Shown in pieces: positions 15,403 through 25,617 of a DNA stretch of 64,000 bases; the stretch's first letter is position 1, and each line of letters begins with the position of its first letter. A model generated the notes under the pieces. The model saw nothing but the letters and a program-made list of their open reading frames with translations, was not told the DNA's origin and ran no database searches. The DNA is from Devosia sp. A16 (GTDB taxonomy: Bacteria; Pseudomonadota; Alphaproteobacteria; Rhizobiales; Devosiaceae), in NCBI RefSeq assembly GCF_001402915.1, contig NZ_CP012945.1, positions 1,250,001-1,314,000 of the forward strand. The letters are read 5' to 3'. The translations under genes were made by a program, and so were the position numbers.

Positions 15403-17235
15403 TCAGGCCGGCTGCGTTGCTTCCAACTCATTGATAAGCCGCTCGATCATCCCCAACCCCAGCGACCAGAAGCCCGGGTCGCGCGCATCGAGGCCGAACG
15501 GCGCCAGCAGTTCCGAGTGGTGCTTGGAGCCGCCGGCCTTCAGCAACTCGAAATAGCGCTCCGCAAAACCTTCGCTCGATTTCTCGTATTGCGCATAGAG
15601 CGAGTTCACCAGGCAATCGCCGAAGGCATAGGCATAGACGTAGAACGGCGAGTGGATGAAGTGCGGGATATAGGCCCAGAAGATGTCGTAGCCTTCGTTG
15701 AGCTTGATCGCCGGCCCCAGGCTCTCGGCGCCCACCTCGAGCCAGATCTGGTTGAGATCGGCAGTGGTCAGTTCTCCCTGTTTGCGCCGGGTATGGACCT
15801 CGCGCTCGAAGGTGTAGAACGCGATCTGCCGCACCACCGTATTGAGCATGTCCTCCACCTTGCTCGAGAGCATGGCGAAGCGCTGCGTCGGGTCGGTGGT
15901 TTTCTTCAGCATCGAGCGGAAGGTCAGCATCTCGCCGAACACCGAGGCGGTCTCGGCCAGCGTCAGCGGCGTCGGCGCCATCAGCGCGCCCTGCGGGCCG
16001 GCCAGCACCTGGTGCACGCCGTGGCCCAGCTCATGCGCCAGGGTCATCACGTCGCGAGATTTGCCCAGGTAGTTGAGCATCAGGTACGGGTGCGCCGAGG
16101 GCACGGTCGGATGCGCGAAGGCGCCGGGCGACTTGCCGTCCTTGGTCGGCGCGTCGATCCAGCCTTTCTCGAAGAACGGCGTGGCGATCTCGGCGAGCTT
16201 CGGCGAGAAGGCGCCGTAAGCCTCCATCACCGTATCCTTCGCCGTCTGCCAGTCGTAGATGCGATCATCGCTGGTCGGCAGCGGTGCGTTGCGGTCCCAG
16301 GCGTTGAGCTGCGCCTTGCCGAACCACTTGGCCTTCATCGCGTAATAGCGGTGGCTGAGCCGCGGATAGGCGGCGCGCACCGCGCTCTGCAGCGCATCGA
16401 CCACTTCGCGCTCCACCGAATTCTCGAGGTGGCGGCTGTCGGCGATATCCTTGAAGCCGTGCCAGCGGTCGGAAATCTCCTTGTCCTTGGCCAGCACGTT
16501 GGTGATGTGGGTGAACAGCTTCTCGTTGCCGTGCAGCGTCTTCGAGATACCGTGGAACGCCGCCTCCCGCTTCACCTCGTCCTTGTCGGAAAGGTAGTTG
16601 AGCGTCGATTCGAGGTTGAGCTCCTCGCCGTCGACATCGAACTTGAGGCCAGCCATCGTCTCGTCGAACAGCCGGTTCCAGGCGCTGGCGCCGGTCACCG
16701 ACTTCTCGTGGAACAGCTCCTCGATCTTGTCGTCGAGCTGGTACGGCTTGGCTTTCCTCAGTTCGGTGAACCACGGCCGGTAGCGGCCGAGCTCGGCATT
16801 GCCGGCGAGCGCTGCTTCCAGCACCGCCTCGTCGATGCGGTTGAGCTCGAGGCCGAAGAAGATCAGCCCGGTCGACAGGTCGGTGAGCGCCTGGCTGAGA
16901 TCGCCGAGGAACTTCACCTTGTCCGCCTCCTGGGTGTTTCGCACATATTGCAGGAACGCGTAGGAACCGAGCTTGCCGCTGAGATCGCCCAGCGCTTCGT
17001 AGCGCTTGATCGCCTCGATCAGCTTGCCGGCTTTCGTCAGCCCCTCGAGCTTGCCCTTGTAGTCGGCCTCGAAGGCCTTGGCGTCCGCTTGCGCCGCGGC
17101 GAGATCGGCTTTCAGCTGAGGCGAGTCGTTGCCGGCATAGAGATCGTCGAGGTTCCAGGTCGGCATGTCGCCGAGCTGGTTATGTCCCCGCTGGGCCTGG
17201 GCTTCGGGCACCCGCGTCAGTTCGATCTTCGACAA
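15403..17235 (-). CDS. pepF: Oligoendopeptidase F (M3 family metallopeptidase)
   Basis: 610 residues, normal for PepF. The zinc site is TLAHELGHGVHQ, with the third ligand glutamate in TLAETASVFGEML about 25 residues later. The N-terminal helical region (WNLDDLYAGNDSPQL onwards) is the M3B prodomain-like lid. It degrades peptides of about 7-17 residues in the cytoplasm; no signal peptide is present. Monocistronic by spacing. Confidence 0.95.
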   Translation of the reverse strand: MSKIELTRVPEAQAQRGHNQLGDMPTWNLDDLYAGNDSPQLKADLAAAQADAKAFEADYKGKLEGLTKAGKLIEAIKRYEALGDLSGKLGSYAFLQYVRNTQEADKVKFLGDLSQALTDLSTGLIFFGLELNRIDEAVLEAALAGNAELGRYRPWFTELRKAKPYQLDDKIEELFHEKSVTGASAWNRLFDETMAGLKFDVDGEELNLESTLNYLSDKDEVKREAAFHGISKTLHGNEKLFTHITNVLAKDKEISDRWHGFKDIADSRHLENSVEREVVDALQSAVRAAYPRLSHRYYAMKAKWFGKAQLNAWDRNAPLPTSDDRIYDWQTAKDTVMEAYGAFSPKLAEIATPFFEKGWIDAPTKDGKSPGAFAHPTVPSAHPYLMLNYLGKSRDVMTLAHELGHGVHQVLAGPQGALMAPTPLTLAETASVFGEMLTFRSMLKKTTDPTQRFAMLSSKVEDMLNTVVRQIAFYTFEREVHTRRKQGELTTADLNQIWLEVGAESLGPAIKLNEGYDIFWAYIPHFIHSPFYVYAYAFGDCLVNSLYAQYEKSSEGFAERYFELLKAGGSKHHSELLAPFGLDARDPGFWSLGLGMIERLINELEATQPA

Positions 17236-17319
17236 TTCATCACCTCGATTTCGGAGCGCGGGACCTTAGCCAGCGGGCGCGGGGATGTGAAGCGCTGGTG
17301 GGTTGTGTAGTATGTTTGC

Positions 17320-17604
17320 ATGAACAAGCACGTCGTACATGGACACGTGTTGTCCGAGAGCATTGAACGCCGCCTACAGCGCGTTGCTGAGCGGACAGAG
17401 AAATCTCCTGCCCGGCTGATCGAAGCAGCATTGGGGTATTTTCTCGATCAGATCGAGACAGACGCCGAGCAGCAGACAGAGCTGGAAGCGCGGTTTCAGC
17501 GGTGGAAAAAAACTGGCCTGCACGTGACCAATGATGAGGTCAAAGAGTGGCTGGCGCGACAGGCGGCAGGCGAGGATGTCCCTCTGCCTAACGCCCATAC
17601 TTGA
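17320..17604 (+). CDS. ParD/CopG-like ribbon-helix-helix antitoxin
   Basis: 94 residues. The N-terminal half fits a ribbon-helix-helix fold: a short strand VHGHVLSESI followed by helices ERRLQRVAERTEKS and PARLIEAALGYFLDQ. The C-terminal part (RFQRWKKTGLHVTNDEVKEWLARQ) is the toxin-binding arm typical of ParD-type antitoxins. The stop overlaps a TTG start for a ParE-like toxin frame by four bases. The ribosome-binding site is poor, and a TAGTAT box lies just upstream, so a short leader is likely. The toxin frame is interrupted. Confidence 0.8.
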   Translation: MNKHVVHGHVLSESIERRLQRVAERTEKSPARLIEAALGYFLDQIETDAEQQTELEARFQRWKKTGLHVTNDEVKEWLARQAAGEDVPLPNAHT

Positions 17605-17900
17605 GCGAACGGTATCTGGTCGAATGGTCGGATGAGGCGCTGGACGACCTGGCGCTGCGGATAGATTTTCTAGCACACCGCAATCCGTCTGCAGCGTAGC
17701 GAGCTGGCGAACTGATTATTTCGGCGGCAGAGAAGCTCGCGGCCTTTCCTCGCAGCGGACGCCGGTACGGTCACGGTGGCCTTGACGAGCGGGAATGCCT
17801 GATCCCGTTTGGACAGTTCGGCTACTCGCTCCGATATCGCGTTGACGGAACGGTCGTTGTCATTCTCGGAATCAAACACCAGCGCGAAGCCGGCTACTGA
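17601..17900 (+). pseudogene. ParE/RelE-type toxin with in-frame amber codon
   Basis: Reading from TTG at 17601 gives SERYLVEWSDEALDDLALRIDFLAHRNPSAA, then TAG at 17697-17699 (codon 33), then RAGELIISAAEKLAAFPRSG and onward to a natural stop at 17898 with no further break. The whole matches a ParE toxin of about 99 residues: the early EWSxEAxxDL motif, PSAA in helix 2, LAAFPRSGR and the final beta strand VVVILGIKHQREAGY. One base change (for example CAG to TAG) would explain the interruption, so the toxin is probably dead, unless this is a sequencing error or the codon is suppressed. Confidence 0.8.
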
Positions 17901-18016
17901 CGTCAATTCGTCAGGCTTAATCGCCTCTTAACCCACCCCCCACATGCTGCTCCAAAACGACACAGCGCGATTCGCCGCGGCGGCGAAGCGTGCAACTACG
18001 AAGTCCTTGGGGGACC

Positions 18017-19501
<1,485 letters not shown>

Positions 19502-19684
19502 GCTTTGCCGCAGGCAAACAGGGCGTTAGTTGCAGCAAGTCCACAGACCGAACTCACAAAATCGCGAGGAATTGTCAGCGTTAAGATTTGTGGGCTAAGC
19601 AAAATGCATATCTGGGGCCCAAGTGCCGAATCCTCCCGGTCACACCGCCCTTTGCCAGCCCTCGAGCCGGGCACGGAGTACTTA

Positions 19685-21370
19685 ATGACTATGCTGAAGG
19701 CCCTGTTGTTGGCGAGCACGGTAGCGCTCGCATCGCCGTTTGCGATGTTCACCTCCGCGTCGGCCCAGGAAACCGTCACCGTCGCCGGCATCGAGACCAC
19801 CCGCATCGTCATCGCGCCGCCCCAGACCGAGCTGGCGCGGATCATCAAGGCGGGCCTCTCCTCCGCCTATGCCGCCGCCGAAAAAGGCACCCGGGCTTAC
19901 CAGCAGACGCAGAAGCTCTACTTCTTTTATGGCGCGCGCCATTTCGAGCCGCTCTGGCTGAGCAAGGCGGACGACGGCTCGATCGCCTTCTCGCCCAACG
20001 CCGAAAAGATCATCCAGGTTTTCAAGAATTCCGAGCTCGAGGGCTTCCGTCCGTCGGACTACCTGACCGCCGATCTCGATGTCGCGGCGGCCGGCACCGA
20101 CCCGGCAAAGCTCGCCGCCCTCGAGACGGCCTTCTCCTCGGCGGCCATCCGCTATGCGCAGGATGCCTTCGGGGGCCGCGTTTCGCCGCTCGAGGTCAAC
20201 AAGACCTGGACCATCGCGCCCAAGCGCATCAACGAAGCCGAAATGCTGGTGAAGCTCGCCGCCAGCAGCGAGCCCGACAAGCTGCTGCTGGCGCTTTCGC
20301 CGACGCAGCCGGAATTCCTCGGGCTCAAGGCGGCGCTCGCCAAATTCTACGACGGCGCCGTGATGGACGCCGCAATCACCATTCCCGAAGGCAAGCTGCT
20401 CAAGCCTGGCATGCAGGACGAGCGCGTGACGCTCCTGCGCCAGCGCCTCGATGTCCCCGAGCCCGACATTCCGGAGACGGCCGGCGCGGCGGTGACAGTG
20501 GACATCAACTACGACGAGCCGCTGGTCGCGGCGGTCAAGGCGTTCCAGGAAAGCCTCGGCCTCAACGGCGACGGCGTCATCGGGCCGGCAACCATCGCCG
20601 CGCTGAATGGCGGTTCCGCCACCACCAAGGAAGACATCGTCGCCAATATGGAGCGCTGGCGCTGGGAGCCCAACGACTACGGCGACTTCCAGGTGACGGT
20701 GAACATCCCCGAGTTCCGCCTGTGGATCATGAACAAGGACGAGGTCCACTACACCACCCGCGTGGTGGTGGGCACGCCCAAGAACCAAACCGCTGTGTTC
20801 AACGACGAGATCGAGCACATCGTCGTCAACCCCTACTGGAACGTGCCGTCCTCGATCGCCACCAACGAGATCAAGCCGCATTTGATCGCCAACCCGGGCT
20901 ACCTCGCCAGCCAGAACATGGAGATGCTGTCGGGCGGCAAGGTGATCAATGCCTCGGCTATCGACTGGACGCAGACCAACATCAACAAGTTCCACATCCG
21001 GCAGAAGCCGGGCGCCGGTAATGCGCTGGGCCGGGTGAAGTTCCTGTTCCCCAACCAGCACGACATCTACCTGCACGACACCCCGTCCAAATCGCTGTTC
21101 TCGCGCTCCTTCCGCGCCTACAGCCACGGTTGCGTGCGCGTCGAGAACCCGATGGATTTTGCCGACGCGCTGTTGAAGCTCGAGCCGAACCTCAGCGCCC
21201 AGACGCTGACGGCTGCCTTCGGCGACACCGAGCGCTGGTTCAACCTCAAGACCAAGGTGCCGGTGCACATCTCTTACTTCACGCTGCGCGTCGATGCGGA
21301 CGGCACCATCCGCTCCTACGGCGATGTGTACGGCATGAACCAGCGGTTGAAAGAGCTGCTCGCCGAATAG
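19685..21370 (+). CDS. L,D-transpeptidase (YcbB/LdtD-like)
   Basis: 561 residues. Signal peptide 1-28 (cleavage near ASA). A large N-terminal scaffold domain (about 50-240) is followed by a peptidoglycan-binding domain ending FQESLGLNGDGVIGPATIAALN, and a YkuD catalytic domain with HIRQKPGAGNALGRVKF and the active-site SHGCVRV (His481, Cys483). This layout is that of the large YcbB-type enzymes that make 3-3 crosslinks in murein from the periplasmic side. The ATG at 19685 has GGAG six bases upstream. The next gene is another predicted murein enzyme. Confidence 0.93.
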   Translation: MTMLKALLLASTVALASPFAMFTSASAQETVTVAGIETTRIVIAPPQTELARIIKAGLSSAYAAAEKGTRAYQQTQKLYFFYGARHFEPLWLSKADDGSIAFSPNAEKIIQVFKNSELEGFRPSDYLTADLDVAAAGTDPAKLAALETAFSSAAIRYAQDAFGGRVSPLEVNKTWTIAPKRINEAEMLVKLAASSEPDKLLLALSPTQPEFLGLKAALAKFYDGAVMDAAITIPEGKLLKPGMQDERVTLLRQRLDVPEPDIPETAGAAVTVDINYDEPLVAAVKAFQESLGLNGDGVIGPATIAALNGGSATTKEDIVANMERWRWEPNDYGDFQVTVNIPEFRLWIMNKDEVHYTTRVVVGTPKNQTAVFNDEIEHIVVNPYWNVPSSIATNEIKPHLIANPGYLASQNMEMLSGGKVINASAIDWTQTNINKFHIRQKPGAGNALGRVKFLFPNQHDIYLHDTPSKSLFSRSFRAYSHGCVRVENPMDFADALLKLEPNLSAQTLTAAFGDTERWFNLKTKVPVHISYFTLRVDADGTIRSYGDVYGMNQRLKELLAE

Positions 21371-21400
21371 CAATAGCGCTCCAGAGCGACTAGAAAAGCA

Positions 21401-21425
21401 GGCTGGCGCCCCCGTGACGCCGGCC
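21401..21425 (+). terminator. Possible terminator after the L,D-transpeptidase gene
   Basis: GGCTGGCG (21401-21408) pairs with CGCCGGCC (21418-21425, one G-U pair) and is followed by TTGTGCTTTG. The T-run is imperfect. Confidence 0.35.
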
Positions 21426-21627
21426 TTGTGCTTTGACGTGGCGCCGCATTGTCGGGCCAAGCGTTTACGAGTGCTTAGGAATTCGGCCTTGGTTCAGCCG
21501 GATTTTTTGCCTAGAAACCTGCACGGTAGCCGCCTCACCTGGGTTACCGGGCGTTAGCGTTAATGTATTCTCATCGAACTGACGCTAGACTCTCTCATCT
21601 ATTGGGTTGCAACGGGTCGTTCGGGGC

Positions 21628-23313
21628 GTGTCGGGAAAACTGTTGGGGATTTGGCGGGTTCTGCCGCGGCTGTTGGTTGCCGCGACGATGGCGTTGACCG
21701 TCGTGCTGCCGCCGAGCACCGTGCCGGTGAGCGCGGCCTTTGGCAGCAGCAGCGGCGCCGGTGACCGCACCCTCTATCTGCACCACACCCATACCGGCGA
21801 GACTGGCCGCTTCACCTTCAAGCGCAACGGCAAGTACGACCAGGCAGTGCTGCGCCAGATGAACGTGTTCCTCGCCGATTGGCGGACCAAGGAACCGACC
21901 AATATGGATCCGGCGCTGTTCGACCTCCTGTGGGAAGTCTATCAGGAAGTCGGCGCGACCCAGCCCTACAACATCGTTTCGTCCTACCGCTCTCCCAAGA
22001 CCAACAAGATGCTGCGCTCCAAATCGTCGGGCGTGGCCGAGAACAGCCAGCACATGCGCGGCAAGGCGATGGACGTGTTCATCCCCGGGGTGAACCTCTC
22101 CAAGCTGCGCGAAACCGCAATGCGGCATCAGGTCGGCGGCGTCGGTTTCTATCCCACCTCCGGCAGCCCGTTCGTCCACATGGACACCGGCAACGTGCGC
22201 GCCTGGCCGCGCATGACCCGCGCGCAGCTGAAGAAGGTGTTCCCCGACGGCCGCACCCTGCACCTGCCGACCGACGGCAAGCCGCTCTCCAACGAAGGCC
22301 GCGCCTATGCGCAGGCCCAGTGGTCCAAGTGCCGCACCGTGCCCTGCGACGGCGATGCGATCTACGAGAGTGCTCCGGCGATCATGCTGGCCGACAATAC
22401 CCCCAGCACCGACGACGATACCGCGCCGATCCCGGCGGTCCGGCCGCGCAGCCTCGGCGGCGGCGCAACGATCATGCTGGCTTCGGCCGAGGAGCCCGCA
22501 CAGCGGGTGGTGCCGACCTTCGAGGTCGTGGCCCCGGTTCCGGTGCCCCGCAAGTCCGAAGGCGGCATCAATGTCGCCGCCCTGCCGCCAGCCCTCGACA
22601 CCGAGGCTTTCGAGGCCGCCGGCGCGCCGATTCCGGCGACCAAATCGGCCCGCATCCAGCTCGCCACCCGTTCGCCACTCGGCGGCGAGAGCGGCCAGAC
22701 CGCCGTCGCGGCGCTCGCCGCCATCGACCAGCCGTTGCCGCAGCCGCGCGTGCTGATGTCGCCCAAGGCCGACGACATGGTCACCGCCTATGTCGCGACC
22801 AGCCCCGATCCGGGCGCCGAACAGGCGCTCAAGATGATCATCGAACGCGAGAACGCCGTAGTGCCGAACGTGCCGGGCCGCGAGCTGCCGACGAGGCAGC
22901 AGTTGCTCGGCAACGGCAACGTGCAGACCGCCTCGCTCGGCGGCCCCGAGACCTTCTCGACGCTCAAGGGCATGTTCGACATGACCTTCAATTCGCTGAC
23001 CAACACCGCCTCCGAGCCGATGCAGCAGGCGCTGGCCGACCTGGCGCTGAGCCGTCAGCCCAACCAGTCGATCGAGCTCAGGCCGATGGATCTGGTGGCG
23101 CCCGAGATCGACCACGTCAACGACACGCTGGTGCAGCCTGTGCCGATGAGCACTGCCTTCTGGGCCGAGATGACTGAAGCCGAGGGTTACCTCGAAAAAG
23201 GCACCGAGCTCGGGCCCCTCACCGGCCGCCTCGCCTTCCTTCCCGACAATGCCGCAATTCCGGCCTATGACCGTTTCGTGACCGACGGCCTGCAGCTCGT
23301 CGCACAACGCTAA
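21628..23313 (+). CDS. DUF882/M15-type murein peptidase (MepK/YcbK-like) with long disordered tail
   Basis: About 561 residues from GTG 21628 (TTG 21607 is an alternative). A signal-anchor helix (LPRLLVAATMALTVVLPP) precedes the DUF882 domain (about 55-210): IVSSYRSPKTNKML, then SQHMRGKAMDV with the zinc ligands His and Asp, and PFVHMDTGNVRAWPR with the last ligand. This is the peptidase M15-like fold of MepK, which cleaves 3-3 crosslinks, the product of the L,D-transpeptidase encoded just upstream. Residues beyond about 260 are Pro/Ala-rich and probably disordered, far longer than in E. coli YcbK (182 residues). Export is predicted. Confidence 0.85.
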   Translation: MSGKLLGIWRVLPRLLVAATMALTVVLPPSTVPVSAAFGSSSGAGDRTLYLHHTHTGETGRFTFKRNGKYDQAVLRQMNVFLADWRTKEPTNMDPALFDLLWEVYQEVGATQPYNIVSSYRSPKTNKMLRSKSSGVAENSQHMRGKAMDVFIPGVNLSKLRETAMRHQVGGVGFYPTSGSPFVHMDTGNVRAWPRMTRAQLKKVFPDGRTLHLPTDGKPLSNEGRAYAQAQWSKCRTVPCDGDAIYESAPAIMLADNTPSTDDDTAPIPAVRPRSLGGGATIMLASAEEPAQRVVPTFEVVAPVPVPRKSEGGINVAALPPALDTEAFEAAGAPIPATKSARIQLATRSPLGGESGQTAVAALAAIDQPLPQPRVLMSPKADDMVTAYVATSPDPGAEQALKMIIERENAVVPNVPGRELPTRQQLLGNGNVQTASLGGPETFSTLKGMFDMTFNSLTNTASEPMQQALADLALSRQPNQSIELRPMDLVAPEIDHVNDTLVQPVPMSTAFWAEMTEAEGYLEKGTELGPLTGRLAFLPDNAAIPAYDRFVTDGLQLVAQR

Positions 23314-23404
23314 AGCGCCGCGCCCCGCGGCCGTTGCATTGCCGAACCTGAGCCTCTAAGTCTCTGAGTTAGAGACCGGCCCGTACCGGCGAAGGATCGG
23401 TATT

Positions 23405-25327
23405 TTGGACAAGTCGCAGACACCGCTGCTCGATCGTGTATCGACGCCAGCCGACCTCAAGTCCCTGTCACGCGATGAGCTGCGTCAAGTCGCCGACGAA
23501 TTGCGCTCCGAAGTGATCGACGCCGTCTCGGTGACCGGCGGACACCTGGGCGCCGGGCTGGGCGTGGTCGAGCTGACCGTCGCCATCCATGCCACCTTCG
23601 ACACCCCCGACGACCGGTTGATCTGGGACGTGGGCCATCAGGCCTATCCGCACAAGGTGCTGACCGGCCGCCGCGACCGCATCCGCACGCTGCGCCAGAA
23701 GGACGGGCTCAGCGGCTTCACTCGCCGCGCCGAGAGCGCGTACGACCCGTTCGGCGCCGGGCACTCGTCCACCTCGATTTCCGCCGGCCTCGGCATGGCC
23801 GTGGCCTCCGAGCTGAAGGGCGAGAAGCGCAACGTCATTGCGGTGATCGGCGATGGCGCCATGTCGGCCGGCATGGCCTATGAGGCGATGAACAATGCCG
23901 GTGCCATGGATGCCCGGCTGATCGTCATCCTCAACGACAACGACATGTCGATCGCGCCGCCCACCGGCGCCATGCGGTCCTATCTGGCCAAGCTCGTCTC
24001 CGGTCCGGTCTATCGCGGCTTCCGCGACACCGCCAAGTCGATCACCGAGAAGATGCCCAAGCTGATCCACGAAACGGCGCGCAAGACCGAAGAGTTCGCC
24101 CGCTCGTTCTTCACCGGCGGCACGCTGTTCGAGGAACTGGGCTTCTTCTATGTCGGCCCGATCGACGGCCATAACCTCAACGACCTGCTCGACGTGCTGC
24201 AGAACGTGCGCGACGCGGAGTCGGGCCCGATCCTCCTCCACGTGGTGACCAAGAAGGGCAAGGGCTACGGCCCCGCCGAGAACTCCGCCGACAAATACCA
24301 TGGCGTCAACAAGTTCAACGTCATTACCGGCGCACAGGCCAAGCCGCAGTCGAATGCCCCGTCCTATACCTCGGTGTTCGCCCAGAGCCTGATCGAGGAA
24401 GCCAAGGCCGACGACCGCGTCGTCGCCGTCACCGCCGCCATGCCCAACGGCACCGGCCTCGACAAATTCGCCGAGCTGTTCCCGACCCGCACGTTCGATG
24501 TCGGCATTGCCGAGCAGCACGCCGTGACCTTCGCCGCCGGCATGGCGACCGAAGGGCTGAAACCGTTCTGCGCCATCTACTCGACCTTCCTGCAGCGCGC
24601 CTACGATCAGGTGATCCACGACGTGGCGGTACAGGGCCTGCCGGTCCGCTTCGCCATCGATCGGGCCGGCTATGTCGGTGCCGACGGCCCGACCCATGCC
24701 GGCAACTACGATGCCGCCTATCTCGGCGCCATCCCCGGCATTGTGGTGATGGCCGCCGGTGACGAAGCCGAGTTGCGCCACATGGTGGCGACCGCCGCCG
24801 CCTATGACGAGGGCCCGATCGCCTTCCGCTATCCCCGCGGCGACGGGCTCGGCGTCGAACTGCCGCCGCGCGGCAGCGTGCTGGAGATCGGCAAGGGCCG
24901 GATCCTGCGTGAAGGCAAGTCCGTGGCGCTGGTCAGTTTCGGCACCCGGTTGGGCGAAGTCATCGCCGCCGGCGAAAAGCTGATGGCCTACGGCCTCAAC
25001 CCGACCATCGCCGACATGCGGTTCCTGAAGCCCCTGGACGAGTCACTGCTCGCCCGGCTGGCCAAGGAGCACGAAGTGCTGATCACCATCGAGGAAGGCG
25101 GCATCGGCGGTTTCGGCAGCCACGTCGCGACGTTCCTCGCCAGCCACGGCCTGCTCGACGGCAAACTGAAATTCCGCCCGCTGATGATCCCCGACCTGTT
25201 CACCGAACAGGCCGGCGTCAACGACATGTACGCCGCGGCGGGGCTCGACCGTGCCGGGATTGTGGCGACGGCACTGACGACGCTGGGGATCGAAAGCGCG
25301 GCGGCGCAGCGGACGACCAAGGCTTAG
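23405..25327 (+). CDS. dxs: 1-deoxy-D-xylulose-5-phosphate synthase
   Basis: 640 residues, normal length. It condenses pyruvate and glyceraldehyde 3-phosphate, the first step of the MEP isoprenoid pathway, using thiamine diphosphate. Visible motifs are [16 protein letters not shown], the ThDP motif [18 protein letters not shown], the transketolase pyrimidine-domain [18 protein letters not shown], and [15 protein letters not shown]. The start is TTG at 23405, with GAAGG ten bases upstream. A small hairpin (GTCTCT-GAGTT-AGAGAC, 23360-23376) lies in the leader. Confidence 0.97.
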   Translation: MDKSQTPLLDRVSTPADLKSLSRDELRQVADELRSEVIDAVSVTGGHLGAGLGVVELTVAIHATFDTPDDRLIWDVGHQAYPHKVLTGRRDRIRTLRQKDGLSGFTRRAESAYDPFGAGHSSTSISAGLGMAVASELKGEKRNVIAVIGDGAMSAGMAYEAMNNAGAMDARLIVILNDNDMSIAPPTGAMRSYLAKLVSGPVYRGFRDTAKSITEKMPKLIHETARKTEEFARSFFTGGTLFEELGFFYVGPIDGHNLNDLLDVLQNVRDAESGPILLHVVTKKGKGYGPAENSADKYHGVNKFNVITGAQAKPQSNAPSYTSVFAQSLIEEAKADDRVVAVTAAMPNGTGLDKFAELFPTRTFDVGIAEQHAVTFAAGMATEGLKPFCAIYSTFLQRAYDQVIHDVAVQGLPVRFAIDRAGYVGADGPTHAGNYDAAYLGAIPGIVVMAAGDEAELRHMVATAAAYDEGPIAFRYPRGDGLGVELPPRGSVLEIGKGRILREGKSVALVSFGTRLGEVIAAGEKLMAYGLNPTIADMRFLKPLDESLLARLAKEHEVLITIEEGGIGGFGSHVATFLASHGLLDGKLKFRPLMIPDLFTEQAGVNDMYAAAGLDRAGIVATALTTLGIESAAAQRTTKA

Positions 25328-25357
25328 TCCTCCGCCAAAGCCTGAGGCAGCCGTCTC

Positions 25358-25508
25358 CTCTCCCCTGAGGGGAGAGGGTAGTGAAGCTAGGACCTTCGGT
25401 CCGTAGCGAAACTAGGGTGAGGGGTTCAGCTTCTCGGCGAGCGTGTATTGAGACGCTTCACCCCTCAACCGGCGCTTCGCGCCACCTTCTCCCCTGAGGG
25501 GAGAAGGG
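25358..25508. repeat. Palindromic repeat family A, copy 2
   Basis: The element is bounded by inverted CTCTCCCCTGAGGGGAGAGG and CCTTCTCCCCTGAGGGGAGAAGG, each itself a hairpin, with GGTCCGTAGCGAAACTAGGG and GGTGAGGGGTTCAGC inside. Nearly the whole element aligns to the reverse complement of 8212-8360. It occupies most of the space between dxs and the ATPase gene. Confidence 0.85.
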
Positions 25509-25617
25509 GCCGAGCTGCCTCCGCCGCATGAGATGGGCGACCAGCACAGGGATGACACCCGGTGATTAAGCTGCGTTGCGCACCAACACACCCCCAAGAA
25601 TCAGCTAACCACATCTC

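Noticed and set aside
13046-15556. An 836-codon plus-strand frame opposite the pnt cluster
   Set aside because: High-GC antisense shadow with Gly/Arg/His-rich composition; the minus strand encodes recognisable transhydrogenase subunits throughout.
17697-17699. The amber codon in the toxin frame as a pyrrolysine codon
   Set aside because: No pyrrolysine system is expected in this lineage, and the position fits a single-base loss of an ordinary codon.
23360-23376. A riboswitch upstream of dxs (GTCTCT-GAGTT-AGAGAC hairpin)
   Set aside because: Only one short stem is present; the leader is about 90 bases and lacks the conserved TPP-box sequences.
25358-25508. A CRISPR array or tRNA-like structure in the repeat-filled gap after dxs
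   Set aside because: There are no regularly spaced identical repeats and no TPsiC/anticodon pattern; the hairpins belong to the palindromic repeat family.
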